A stretch of DNA of 64,000 nucleotides from Calocera cornea HHB12733. Taxonomy: Eukaryota > Basidiomycota > Dacrymycetes > Dacrymycetales > Dacrymycetaceae. The stretch covers positions 71,169 through 135,168 of the forward strand of contig KV423946.1 in the NCBI GenBank assembly GCA_001632435.1, written 5' to 3'. Positions within the stretch are counted from its first letter, which is position 1. Each line of letters starts with the position of its first letter. The notes beneath the pieces were generated by a model, which saw nothing but the letters and a program-made list of their open reading frames with translations, was not told the DNA's origin and searched no databases. The position numbers and the translations under genes are program-made. Shown here piece by piece: positions 10,680 through 23,011 of the stretch.

Positions 10680-12311
10680 ATGTCAACCACAGTAGTCTCG
10701 GCGCCGGGCAAGGTGCTCATCGCCGGCGGATACCTCGTCCTCGACCCAGCGTACACCGGAGTCGTTGTATCGACCTCTTCCAGATTTTACACTATTATTA
10801 AGGATGAGGAAGGCTCCAAGGGAGGGAGAGTGACTGTACGGTCACCCCAGTTCACCGATGGGCTGTGGGAGTACGATGTCTCGGTCGGTGGGGACGATGT
10901 GGAGGTCGTCCAGGTACAAGAAGGGTGAGCCATGGGCCGTACGGAGAGTCACCGTGAAAGATATTGATACCTGCATAGATCCATTGCCAAGCCGAGGAAT
11001 AAGTTCGTGCAGCTGGCCATTCAGCGCACCCTTCTCCTCGCTCTGCAACTCAAGGGCGCAGAATCGCTCAAGCAGTCGATCAGCAACAGCCTGCAGATCT
11101 ACATTGTCGGAGCGAACGACTTCTACTCCCAGCGCGCGGCGCTCGCATCGCTCAACCTTCCCCGTACCCTGGAATCGCTCTCCAAGCTTCCGGCGTTCAA
11201 CCCCTGCAACGTGCCCATCTCGCAGGTGCATAAGACTGGCCTGGGCAGCAGTGCCGCCCTGATCACCTCGCTCGTGAGCGCTCTGCTCCTACACACCGGA
11301 GTCGTTTCCTCGGCAGAGCTCGCCAAGAACGAACCAACACACGACCGGGAGCTGGTGCACAATGCCGCACAGTATGTGCACTGTCTTGCGCAGGGCAAGG
11401 TCGGAAGCGGCTTTGACGTTGCAAGCGCTGTCTTCGGCAGCCAGCTGTACCGCAAGTTCGGCCCTGCGGTGCTGGAACCGATAATGGGAGATACTGTAGA
11501 TGGCAAGCTGCTCGCGGAGACGCTCAAGCCGGAGAACCTTAAGTGGGATCACGAAGTCAAGCCGTTCAAGCTACCCCCTGGTATGCGGCTTATGCTGGCC
11601 GATGTGGATGCCGGGAGCGACACACCGTCGCTGGTCGGCAAGGTGCTCAGTTGGAGGAAGAATAACGTACAGGAGGGTTCGTGAAGTCCTACCGAACGCC
11701 AGAGAGACACTAACAGACAGCGATAGCTCTGCAAATTTGGACTGCGATCTCCGAGGCGAACGGGAGACTTGCATCTCTCCTGATCGAACTCTCCGACATT
11801 CATGATGTGGATCCGGCTGCCTACGATACTGTCCTGTCGAAGAGTGCTGCTCTCACTAAATCACAATGGAGCACAGCGTTTGAGGAGTCGGAAAGCGGAG
11901 AGATCGCGAATGTTCTATTGAAGGCTGCTACAGCTACAGAGGTACATTTTCAGGTCCAGAAGTGCTGGACCAGCTAATCATTGCTTGCAGGACATCCGCT
12001 CTGGAATGCGCCAGATGGGCACTCTTGCCGACGTCCCAATCGAGCCGGAGGAGCAGAGTCGCTTGGTTGACGCCTGCGTAGCACTGCCTGGGGTGATTGG
12101 CGGTGGGGTTCCGGGCGCGGGAGGGTATGATGCCATTTGGTTGCTCGTTATCGATAACGACGGCCCTGTGAGTAGCGTCGAGGGCGTTTGGCAAAAGTGG
12201 ACAGAGATGAGCGTGTCTCCTCTGTCGGCATCGGAGAGCCATGAGAGGGGTGCCCGTGTCGAAGATCTCGCTGCGGTGCCGGGACTTGGGCGAGCGATTG
12301 GTAACAAATAA
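10680..12311 (+). CDS. ERG8: Phosphomevalonate kinase
   Basis: Four exons (10680-10924, 10979-11676, 11727-11941, 11991-12311) give 492 residues, close to the usual fungal length. The enzyme phosphorylates 5-phosphomevalonate to the diphosphate in the cytosolic mevalonate pathway leading to ergosterol. GHMP-kinase marks are clear: the N-terminal APGKVLIAGGYLVLD strand-loop (residues 8-22), the ATP-binding Gly/Ser loop KTGLGSSAAL at about residue 166, and a C-terminal GVPGAGGYDA loop at about residue 425. Introns are 49-54 bp; the second uses a GTTCGT donor. The neighbouring amino-acid transporter is convergent, with only 40 bp between the two stop codons, so the 3' UTRs must overlap. Confidence 0.95.
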
Positions 12312-12351
12312 TAAGGATATCCACCGAGCGTCCCAGCGCATACCATCTAGA

Positions 12352-14336
12352 CTATTCCATGCACATCTTGGCTGCACCTTCTGGTCTCCAGGCCTTGCCG
12401 AGAGCAAGTATGAGGCTGATGACCATGACGATGAATCCGAAGCTGGCGCAAATGATGGCGGGAAGTTTGTGTCGACTGTACCACGGTTGCTCTGGTGAAA
12501 GTAGTTTGTAGTAGCAAGCAGCCGGGAAAATGAAAGCCAGGGCTGTTGCTGAGACACCGCCAGTAATCTCAAGAGTGACACCTAGGTCACAAGTGATGAG
12601 AGCCACTGTGTAGACGATCAGCTGACGCCTGGTTTGGGACCTTCGATTACGTACGGAACATCGAGGCCATCAGAATGGACGTGGTGAATAGAACGTGACG
12701 CTGCCAGCTAAAGGGCTCATGCGGGAAATAGTAATCCTCGATGACCTCACGGCAGACGAACAGTTCCAATGGAAGGGTTGTGAACATATTCATGCCGAAA
12801 CACAGCCGGGCAATGTTGATGAGGGTATCGCTCTGCCGTTCACATTAGGATACCGATCTGAAACGCGGGAACGATAGCTTACCTGACTGAAGTTATTCAG
12901 GATGTTGCCTTGGGTACGGTCCGTAAAGGTCAGAAATCCACTGAGTCCCATGATCAGGCACGCCACGATCGATACACCGGTGGCTACATGCGTCACCCGG
13001 TCAAAGCGATCGAGTGTGGGCGTGTTAAGGGATCCATATATTAGGAGCGAATTGTGATGGCAGACGAATGCAAAACTGATGACGCCAATCGCCTCAGCTA
13101 CTCGGGGCTGTATGAAGGTCCATCGCGTCGCATCTGACCCTCGTAGATCAGAAAGGTTGGAGTCTTCTTCGACTTTGATTGACTCCACCACCACGGAGAC
13201 CAGGATAAGGAGCATGCCCGCCAGTGCCAACGCGGACGCGCGCGCGAGTTTCGCAATGTCGCGATAGAGGGATAAAGGATAGGAGATACAGATTGTACAG
13301 AGCGCGATGATGAAACGCCGGTTGGTGAGAAGGAATAGGACCGGTATCGTGTGAAGTGCTGGGAATAGGAAGTCAATGACATGGGGTATCGTATCGCCAA
13401 TGATGATTCCGAAGGCGCACATGCCTAGATATTCGGTTAGACATCCATCCCAAAGCAAACTGTATCATGATACCCACCTCCGAAGGCAAAGCTGAACTGA
13501 AAGAAAGATACGGCGGCCCGCCCGCTCCTCCCAAAGCAATGGTCCATGATGTCGATATACGAATTCCGCCCACTGAGCTTCGCATTCCGTACAATAAGCC
13601 GAATTGTCCAGTCTGTAACGATTCCTAACACCACCAATAGGAAGGTACCAGTGAAGAGCCCCGCTTCAGATATCGCATATGGAAGGCCTATATCCAATGA
13701 GTCCTGAGTAGGCGCTGAACATCATATCGCGCACCGATGATGCCAGCCCCGAGGATTGAGTTGGCCATATTGAAGATACCGTCCATCAGACCACCGGATC
13801 CTCCCTTCTTCGAATGAAGCTCTTCAAGATCTACTCCCGCCATGTCGGCGCCTTCAAGATTAATCGCACCATCCAACCTTGGATCATGTGCCGTGTCGAC
13901 AAGACCAAGCAGTAGCGGCATCCGCTGTGCCGTATCGGGCACTTCATTGAGATGGTCGACACTTCTGTCTGATGGATCGAGTTCATCCGGGTCAAGCTCG
14001 AACTCTGTGAACAACTACCTCAGTAACGCATGGTAGGTGGAACGACTGAAACAACGCACCAGCTTCGCGGCTCTCAACCATAGAGCGCAGGTTCACACCA
14101 AATGAACGGTCATCTGCTCTCGAGACATCCTCGCTGCTTGCTCCTGCATCACCCTTGTTCAGTCCTCGTCCATTCTGAGAGATTCTCGCTAGTGGAGTGT
14201 CGTCGTCGTCGTCATCATCATCGTCAATCGAAAAGAGGACATCTCCGTTCGTTGGTCGGTCACTAGCCTCGTCGCGCGGCAACAGTGGATGGGATGTCTC
14301 GTCCGCCGCCGAGCTTGAAGTAAATCGAGTACTCAT
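12352..14336 (-). CDS. Vacuolar amino-acid transporter, AAAP/SLC38 type
   Basis: Six exons (14336-14060, 14004-13735, 13687-13478, 13424-12883, 12832-12655, 12605-12352) join in frame to 576 residues. The first 180 residues are hydrophilic and acidic, with a run of nine Asp coded by a GTC/ATC-type simple repeat at about 14200-14225. The membrane part starts with the family hallmark FNMANSILGAGIIGLPYA, followed by about ten more hydrophobic segments. This places it with the yeast Avt proteins and animal SLC38 carriers, which move neutral amino acids across the vacuolar or lysosomal membrane. Which Avt subgroup, and import or export, cannot be told here. The long acidic tail would face the cytosol and is the usual site of regulation and sorting in this family (inference). 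Confidence 0.9.
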
Positions 14337-14678
14337 GAAAGCATCGAGCGCAGGATGCCAATCGCAACCTCAAGACTGTTGAGGAGGTAGAGCTGTAGAG
14401 AACGTTGGCACAAGTGGCGTGGCTGTTTGTCGTCAGTCGTGCGACGCGCCGGGCCGAGTAGGGTCGACCAAGCTCCGACGTCACCGTTCTTATGGCAGTT
14501 TGCGTATCCAAACAGCCAAGTCGTCGGCTTGAACTCTAGATCCGATCACAATGTATTTTCTGTTAGAAGTTTCTTTGAAGTATTTAAGCTTTTGTACAAC
14601 AGGAGAATCACCATACAAGATTATTGTGTTACTGATAGCGGGTTACGCTTCGCCTCGACAATGCGCCGCCCGACTCGG

Positions 14679-15953
14679 CTATGAGTAAGACAGCGCACTG
14701 CCTGCACGTGGCAAGCGACGAATATCAACGATCTGAGCTTCGAACTCTGCCATGGAGTCGATCCTCTCGACCACTACTTCCTCGTCTCGAACGACTTTGA
14801 TTCCCATCTCCATCTCCATCTCCATGTCGTTTGACTCTGACAGGTCTCCCGTGCTCCTTCCCTTATGGTTCGAGCGGGATACGGCAGTCCTATCGCTGTC
14901 CACAGTTGTCTGCTGCTTCTGAGAAGCTCCGCGAGAGCCATTCAGGTTTTGAGCTGGTGAGTAGCCGGGAGCCGTGCTATGATCGTCAATCCAGGAGATA
15001 CCGGTCGTCCAAACGGTAGCGAAGGCAACACCAAAAATGGAGATGTAGATGTCGAAGAAGAGAACACAGGTCGCAGGAACAAGAGAATGTGCAGCGTAGA
15101 TGAGAATGAGCTCGACGACACCGCATAGAGTCGGGAAGAGGTATGACGTAAGTGCGATATAGAACAGCCCTTGCAGGCGGGCTTGCGTGGTCCATGCGGC
15201 GATCCGGTGCTTCGGTGCTGCTTGTTTGCGTAGTTGCCAAAGGAAGACCACAGATACGTATCTGTGCCCATGTCAGCATCGCTACTTCTTCTGCAAAAGT
15301 GCCGCTTACGTGTTGTCAATCAGTTGGAGGAACCATGTCGTCTTCACGTATAGCACCGCGAACCGTACATCATTATCGGCGATTTCTGCCGAAATGCTCG
15401 CCACCGAGCAGATGTTGTTGGTGTAGCATTGAGCAAAGAGCGCCAATAATACCAGTCGAACGACCTTTGTGATGACGGGAATGGCGAGCACGAGGCAGGT
15501 CTTCCACAAGGGGTTCTTCTTGGGCGGAAATACGGCGATTAGCCGCAGGAGCAAGATACATTCGACCACGAAAGGAGTGAAGGACATCAAGAGAGTGAAC
15601 GCCAGGCCGGTCTGCGGTTGAAGGGGATTTGAGGGAGACAAAATTGTATGGATCTGCGGCGAGATCAGAACGCAGCTTGTTCGAGAGCGTATAGTGCGTA
15701 CCATGACATATGAATGCAGAATGCCGGCCAGGACCCCGAGGCCAATAGCGAACACATTCAAGCCAAAAACCGCATGCCTGCGAGACGCCGGCGTGGATAG
15801 CGAAACAAGCGCAATTAGCAGAGGTAGGAGTAGTGTAGAGAAAATGACGCCGATGAGGAGGAAGGATAGCGCTGGCTGGATGACGGCGAGGTCCTGCATC
15901 CCGAGGGGGACCGGTGTGTTGAGGGTTCGAGGGAGAAAGGACGACGGGGCCAT
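14679..15953 (-). CDS. Seven-helix-type membrane protein, basidiomycete family
   Basis: Two exons, 15953-15310 and 15261-14679, separated by a 48-bp intron (GTAAGC donor), give 408 residues. I count about seven hydrophobic segments between residues 15 and 310, then a charged cytoplasmic tail with a Met-Glu repeat (MEMEMEMG) and a DSMAEFEAQIVD motif. The layout (short outside N terminus, seven helices, about 100-residue tail) resembles fungal seven-transmembrane receptors-in-waiting annotated only as hypothetical; no ligand class is recognisable. A degraded tandem paralogue lies upstream at 17166-18438, with similarity running from the start codon to the last codons and into the promoter. Function unknown. 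Confidence 0.8.
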
Positions 15954-17165
15954 TGCTGCACAACTGGCGGCTCTTGTATATCAGCTTCAACAGCACCGAG
16001 TGATGCGCACAGGCCAGCGAATACCAATCAAGGTTTCCTCCTTGTTGGCTTTGTGACCAGGTGACCAGTTCGCAATGCGCTGAAGGCCAAAGATGCGGAG
16101 CCGACAAGGCTCTTCGGAGCCCCTTTCCTCTCAGGCTTATATGGCTGATACAGTTCCATTACTCGAGTTACGCAATAACCCGAATGTAATTCGTTTGTCA
16201 TAGCTGTTTTGAGAGTATCCCAGCGCGTATTGTCATCATCGCCGTACAGCACTCTGAGACACTTGGAGATCGCTGAATAGTAAAGGCCAAATGCGGTCGA
16301 CATCGAGTACCGATCTCGTGGAGCTCACAGCCATTTTGATGCGCAGCCGAGGTGATTGTCGGCAAGATAGTGCGTTGTGGAAGAATGTACAAAGCTGAAA
16401 CTCCCGATGTTGGGACGACGCTCGGGGGTGCACAGCTTTTGGTGACCGCAGGGCCATGGCCCACGAGGAGAGATCGGCGGTTCATCCATCACGCCATTGT
16501 ATAATCCGACCCAGAGATAGCATGGGCAAACGTGATCCCACCGGTACTCGTGAAAGTGTCGACCTTCAGTGCCAGTTATCAGGCCAAATATACCGTCGGT
16601 CCGACAGCACGTGTCATCGGAACGGCCGGTAGGTACGATCGCGTGTCGGTAGCCCGGGTTCTTTTCGCATAGCCCAGCATTTCCTTCCAGCGGATTTGAC
16701 GTCCTTATTCAGTCCAAAGTGTTACAGATCCAGTTCCTGGGACGAATCACGGCACAGAGAGGTTACTTGGGCCATAAGAAAAGCACCGAAGAGAGGAGCG
16801 CTGCTTAGCTTCCCACGTTCGAGATGGACAGCCTCGAGAAGCACGAGCGGAGGAATTTCTCCCAGCTCCAGAGTCCAGACGTTACTCCGACGGGCCCTTG
16901 TCAGGGAGCAGTTATCGGGCACTGCTACCATGGCCCTCACGACTTCAAAAGTGCTACTAAATGCTGGTGCCTAAGCACTTTCCGAATCGACATGCGTGGT
17001 ATTTCCGTATTCAGCGATATTCTGTTTGCCGTTCATCCGACCGTGATTGAAGGTCAAACCCGACTTTGCTCTCAATCCTACCGTCCGCCCCTCGTTCTAA
17101 GCGGCGCATAGTCAATTCTGGATACAGGTGCTATGATATATGAGTGCAGACAGCAGGTGCCCGAG
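15954..17165. other. Spacer between the membrane-protein gene and its dead copy
   Basis: The first 200 bases hold the promoter of the intact gene and share scattered blocks (TTTGTGACCA, GGAGCCG, CCTCTCA.GCTTAT) with the region upstream of the pseudogene, so the duplication included promoter DNA. The rest (16.3-17.1 kb) has no joinable exons and many stops in all frames. Confidence 0.5.
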
Positions 17166-18438
17166 CTAAGCTTTGAAGTAATACAGCCCGCTTCCTGCGC
17201 GCGGCACGCGGCGAACGTCAACAATCTGCGCTTCGAATTGAGCCATGGAGTCAATGTCCTCAACTAGAATCTCCTGATTCCGTGACACCTTGATTCCCAT
17301 CTTCATCCCTCTCTCCATGTTGTTCGACTCCGACAGATCAGGTGTGCTCCCGCCTTTGGCGCTGAAGAGGGACTCAACAGTTCGCTCGCTGTTCAAAACC
17401 ATGTGGTGCTTCTGAGAAGTGCCGCGAGAGCTACTCAGGTCTTCAGCAGATGAATAGCCGGGGCAGTACTGTGGTCGTCGATCCAAGAGATCCTGAGCGT
17501 CCAAACCGTCGCAAATGCAACGCCGAATATCGAAATGTAGATGTCGAAGAAAATAACACAGGTTGCTGGGACGAACGAGTGGGCAGCATAGATGAGGATG
17601 AGCTCAACAACGCCACAGAGTGTTCGGTAGAGGTAAGAAGTAAGCGCCATGTAAAACAACCCCTGCAAGCGAGCGTATGTCGTCCATCCACCGAATCGCT
17701 CCTTTGGGGATGCTTGCTTGCGGAGCTGCCAAAACAAGCTCACGGATACGCATCTGTCTTATGTCAGCGTGGCTACCACTGATGTAGGCTGGTGTTGCTC
17801 ACGTGTTATCAAGCGGTTGTAGAAGCCATGTCGTCGCACATAGAGAACTGCGAATCGCACGTCGTTATTAGCGAGCTGTGTCGTAGCGCTGGCCACCTAA
17901 CAGGCGTTGACCATGTAGCACTGAGCAAACAGTGCCAATCAGATCAGGCGAATGACCTTGGATAATGAGGGGATGGCGAGCTCGAGACAAGTTCTCCATC
18001 AAAGATTCTGTCTGCGCGGGAATACCGCGAGACAAGTATGCATTCGACCACGAAAGGAGTGAAAGCCATCATGAGGCCGAACGCAAGTCCCGTGGTCCTT
18101 CCAACAGGCTCTGTAGGAGACAGATTGGTATAAACCTACGGCGCAATCAGAATGAAATTGACCGGGTGCTGCGAAGAGCGCACCATTACATATGAATGGA
18201 AAAGGCCCGCGGGGAGACCGAGACCAACGGCGAACACATTCAGTCCAAATACTGGGTGTTTTCTGGACGCCGATGTTGGGAACGAAATGAGATCAATGAC
18301 AAAATCAAGCGACAACGTCGAACAAACCACGTCGATGAAGATGAAGGCCAGCGTGGGTTGGATTATGGCGAGATCCTGCATCCCTGGGGGAGGGACTGGT
18401 ACGTCCAAATCTCGAGCAAGAACTGACACGGCTGCCAT
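17166..18438 (-). pseudogene. Degraded paralogue of the 14679-15953 membrane protein
   Basis: Reading the minus strand from the ATG at 18438 and following the intact neighbour codon by codon, the same helices and tail are present but broken. In-frame stops appear at 18136-18138 (aligned to a Gln codon of the intact gene), 17999-18001 (aligned to Leu), 17939-17941 and 17897-17899. A single-base deletion near 17459-17466 shifts the frame at the start of the cytoplasmic tail. There is also a loss of roughly ten bases in the middle. The last part (17166-17460) still encodes a tail ending with FEAQIVDVRRVPRAGSG, against FEAQIVDIRRLPRAGSA in the live gene. Four stops plus two indels rule out a sequencing slip as the only cause. 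Confidence 0.93.
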
Positions 18439-21400
18439 TGATGTGCGACTCTCGCCTCTTGTATTCCAGAGCAGTAGGTTTGACGGCAACAATGACTGAT
18501 TCTACGTTGTTCGATTTGTGACCACGTAGACTGTACTGAGGGCCGAAGGTGAGGAGCCGCTAATCTCTGGGACCGGCATTCCTCTCATGCTTATCCACCT
18601 AGCAGCTGCGCTGTTTTCCGGATAGAGCCGTGTAAGAGTGACAACGCAGTCGCCATCATCACTCGTGAAGCCGTCGTATCTTGGTATTTTACTGGTCGGG
18701 ATGGTGATATCATCAGCACATCACTGCGAAACAGTCGAGGGATTGGTGAAAGGAAAGCCGAATGAGGCAGGTTAGACTCCCGCAAAGCTCACAGTCCTTC
18801 CCGATATGTCGCCGAGATGATTCTCGGAAAGATTCGTCTTCGAAGTAGAATGCCCAGACTGAGAGTCCTGTTGTTGAGACCGTACGGCAAAATGCACCGC
18901 TCCTGGAGATCGCCAAACCGGCACCATGAGCAGTCGGACTATCGTCCGCACGACATAATGCTCCCAATCAGCTTGCGCGAGTGATGGAGAAATTAAAACG
19001 CCATGAGTAGAGAGAACAAGACCTAGTGCTGTGATTTGAGCCTGATCAGTTCGATTTGAGAGCAGGCGTTGCAATCATATGAACGGCTCCATGAAGGACG
19101 CGCGATTTTGCGCAGTTAGCTAGCTAGCTGCTCCAGTTTACACAGCCAGCGTCTCTTAACTGCCAGGAATTCAGTCTCCTTGGTCCGAAGCCTTGGAATA
19201 TCTCCGGTTAATGATGTTGATCGCGGCATATATGTAGAGAGTTGGCAGTAGAAATACGTAAAGCGGCTTCCACGTGCCAGGAGAGGATAGTTTCAAGAAG
19301 CAGATACTCGCTCTCCGTACGGGTCCTTGTTTATGCTGCTTCTCACCCGTTCGCCCTGTGAATTCTCAGGCTTACACGTTTCGGATTGACATGCAGTCTG
19401 TGCACTCGGCTCTCATGACTTCGCACTCCGGCATCGAATTGAATTAGCATCTGCGATACCTGCCAACTCGAGACACTTTGAACTGGTCAGCGATTGGAAT
19501 GCCACGGTTGAACGGCCCGAAGATGCTCCCGTACTAAGTACAAGCGGCAGTCGTCATACTTTCATTCGTTCATCTCTTTGGTGGTAGCTCATCTCAAGTT
19601 GGACGCTGTTACGGTACGGCAACAAGGGATGTTGCATTGCGGAAGTCGACAACATTTCGTCATGCGACAATCCGATGAAAAAAGACTGTCACTACTCGCG
19701 ATGGTTGCGCTGCTCATCCTCGATATCGTAGAAATCAAATCGTGATTTCCTTGTCAGGGGATTGTTCTTTACATACAGGGTCATGCCCAACGAAACGTGC
19801 TTCCATTGGCATCTCCTGGAGTATTCCGAAGAACTTTCGCAAGTACTGTCTCGTGGCAACTCCTGGCTGGAAGAGCGCCGGCCCCAAGCCGGCCCCAAGC
19901 CGGCCCCCAAGCAGACAGGTGCTTGATACGAGAGAAATGGAGCGGATGCCAATCCCGTGGAGCCTATCAAAGGCCGAAGCGACGGTGATTAGCAAAGGGA
20001 CGACATACCTGGAACAGAAGACCAAGACCGCCCATGATGGTTGTGATGCGTGGTCTTGTCGACGACAACAAGCAGCGTAAGCAAGGGCCGGGACGATTTC
20101 AAGCACAAGCTCTTGGTGGGCAGCATGTCCAACGACAGCCTTAAAATTGGCTTCGGAGTACGAAGGTAGCCCAGCGTGAAAGCGGTATATGTCGTATCAT
20201 CCTCATTGGAGAGTGAAAATCGGGAATATCATCTTCAGATGGCCGAGAGGGTCGGCTGGCAAGTGCTCCACAGGTGTGAGGTAGTTTCGTGTTCTAATGT
20301 CTGGATGATTCCTTGGTTAGCGGTAGTACACGGCAATGCTGGGAAAGTACGTACTCGCCAGTCATCCGAGTCCGCAACCTCGTCACAATCTGATCTACCG
20401 CCCGTCTGCCGACTTCTCTTCCCGAGCAGAACAAGCTAGCGATCTTCATCATGGGATTATCTCCAAACGAGCAGATTTGCATGCTGAAAGGGCGCCTGTC
20501 CTGAGGAAATGTGGGTATTCTTCTGATGACTACCGGGCATACCACCGAAAGATCTCTGGTGACGTATGTCATTGCGAATTTGTATGGTTAGGCAGGGTCG
20601 ACAGGAATCTATAAGAAGGTAGGCGGTGTGGGCTGAGTAAGGAGGCCTCTGGTGGTACTGACCTTCTACCTGTGGTCCGTGCGGATGATGGTCGCTGAAT
20701 GACCTGCGGCACCCGTGCTTGAATTGGTATTATACAGATTCAGTTTCGGGTGTTTCGATGACCAGAGGCACTGAAAAGGCCCTGGGGGTCAAGTACTTGT
20801 CCAAGATCAACTAGGTGAGAGCGCCGGGAAGAGGTGAGCCCATCAGTACTGCACGGTAAGCGTCAAAGAAAATATTGGAGGAGGATGCTGGTTGCGGTAG
20901 AGAGGGAAGGGCAGAACGCTTACGAGGCCCACCGCAGAGGGTGGAGAAGCCATCGCGTTATCGCGATCATCAGTGGGTGCACGACCACGGCGTGCGGGCC
21001 GCCCCGCGGTCTCAGCACGGCTACCCGAGTGCGTGCTACAGCACGTGTGGTGACCTTCTGGCAGGGTTCGCCGAAGATGGCTCAGATTGGAAATGGGTCC
21101 AGAGGAGATCGGAAACTCTCGCGCGTGATTGGGGAGTCGCGAGGCGTTCCATGACTTGTGCCAGAAACAGACCGTCGGCCCAGAGGACAGCCGAAACAAC
21201 TCCTATTGTGGTGGCGCATGCCAAAGCTCATTCACCTTCGTTTCTGTTCCTGGGATTCTTGTCTGCCTCTATAGCGTGGGGCTACGGCCCGGTGGCTGTT
21301 ATCGGGTAGAAAGTGGACAACCTCCATTGTCAGCACTCAGCCACAGAGGCCTTCCGACATACAGCGAATTTTGTGAGTGCCGCACTGATAGCAGTTTGTC

Positions 21401-23011
21401 ATTACGTGTTCTCATGGGGAATGCCGAACGATTCGGCTTTTACAAGTTGACGCCTTTATTACCGGAAATCTCGTCCACAAGTGCTGCTGTTCACGAGCGG
21501 TTCCACCTATCGGCGGAATAACAACCCGATCATACGTACACCTCAACTGCCTTCGACTATACATACGCCGGACACTTTATCGATACACTTGGAAGTAATG
21601 CGGCCAGTGGGTGTCAACGCTCTCTTTGCCGACCGTTCCGAAGCACTGCTGGCGGGTGCTGTGCAAGTGACGTTGATCCGACTTCTATCGCTTCACTGGT
21701 TCCTTGATCTTCTCATGAAGTCCGGATCGCTCCTTTCCCTTCACAGTAAGGAGAGTTTGCTTCTGGTAGGAAAGGCATTATGAGGAACAAGCTTGCGCCA
21801 GATCTCCAATGACATTCTGAGTAAAAGAGATGTGTTCAGAAGCGCCAGCTCACGCTGGTTAACCATAGAACGCCGAAGTGTTGTTGGTTATGATACCGGA
21901 CACATGGCCAAGCAATGAATAGTTCTGCTGCAAATTTAAGCTCGAGTTTGACATCACGTATCTTGCATGATGTGGACAGGAGCTTCATTTACGGCTTTAG
22001 ACATGGTTCATACGGATGCACGCGAGCACATGAAAGGGGCAGCGGGGGCTCTCGATTTGTTTCCGTTGACCCACAAAAGTCGCTGAGACCCGCGCGGCAT
22101 GTGGCTTCTTCTTCCGAGACTATTCTATATGGCTGGCTGGCATTGTGTGCTTCTTTGGGCTGAATGCCGATGGGACTGGAAACACTTAGCAAGGATGCGG
22201 AATGCTTTCGGGTCTGCTTCTTGACAGTTGTTGGCATAGCGAGAGCGCCAATGGCAATGCTCTCCACTGGCAAATGGCCAAGCTCGGTCCCGTGCAGCGT
22301 TCGTCTGAGACAGCAGGAGCCTCATACCTGCGACAGTCTCTCGGTTGCCGCTCAGCGGCCGACGCAGTGCGAGACTTTGCCCCTCTTCGGCGAGATCAAG
22401 CCCCAGTGGCATGGGGCTGTTCCACTCGTACTGCCCACTCTGACGCGGACAACCAACCGTCCACGCGCCTTTACGGGTCGTCGACGCCGGCTGAGTCCGA
22501 GCATCGAGCACGCCCTCCAGTAAAGCTAGCCGAATCCAGCTTGGCGACTCCAGACAGTGGCTCGGTCCACCCCTTTCTTTGATGGTTAGCGGCAATTGGG
22601 AGCCTTGGAAGTTTCGGCACACAGTATCTCGGCATCGGCCAGAGGTAGTGACGCGAACCAGAGGCAAGCACCAGGCACGGCCTCGCAGCCTTTGAGACCT
22701 ACTGAGAGACGTATCGCCTGGAGTGGAAATAGAAAGGCGTGATGATGTCCTCTGGACGGGGTTTTTCCCGCGTGCGTGAGGGGTGGCCATCAAAGACCCT
22801 CTGAGCGCCTCCAGTGTCTTCCCCCTCGGTGGTTCGCTTTCACGTGCAGCACACTCCCGCTGGAACAGCGGCTCTGTCCCTTGGGTCGGATCACCCCGCA
22901 CAGTTGGGATGCTCTCAGCTTCCCACCGCCTCTTATCAGCGATGGGACATGTACATATCCTCGCCGACAGCCCCTCCGGATCGCTCCCCCTCTCTTCCTT
23001 GCGTCTGACGC
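18439..23011. other. Gene-poor region with possible decayed coding remnants
   Basis: About 4.6 kb without a gene I can support. The first 300 bases correspond to the duplicated promoter of the pseudogene. Minus-strand readings around 20550-20300 and 20130-19900 contain short hydrophobic, protein-like runs that faintly recall permeases, but no exons join and frames break every 100 codons or less. A 258-codon open frame at 22125-22901 (minus) has no recognisable content. Decayed genes or unrecognised mobile DNA are the likeliest explanations. Confidence 0.45.
19878..19911. repeat. Tandem GCCGGCCCCAA, three imperfect copies
   Basis: Three neighbouring copies of an 11-bp GC-rich unit (the last with one extra C) lie inside the gene-poor region. 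It looks like a small minisatellite; no function is suggested by the surroundings. Confidence 0.7.

Noticed and set aside
19900..20572. Amino-acid-permease-like fragments on the minus strand
   Set aside because: Resemblance is limited to a few residues (a Pro-Val-Val...Arg-Arg-Ile, Arg-Pro-Phe-Ser pattern) and cannot be extended; mentioned only as possible debris.
22125..22901. 258-codon minus-strand open frame
   Set aside because: No motif, no hydrophobic pattern, no joinable exons; overlapping open frames occur on the other strand over the same bases.
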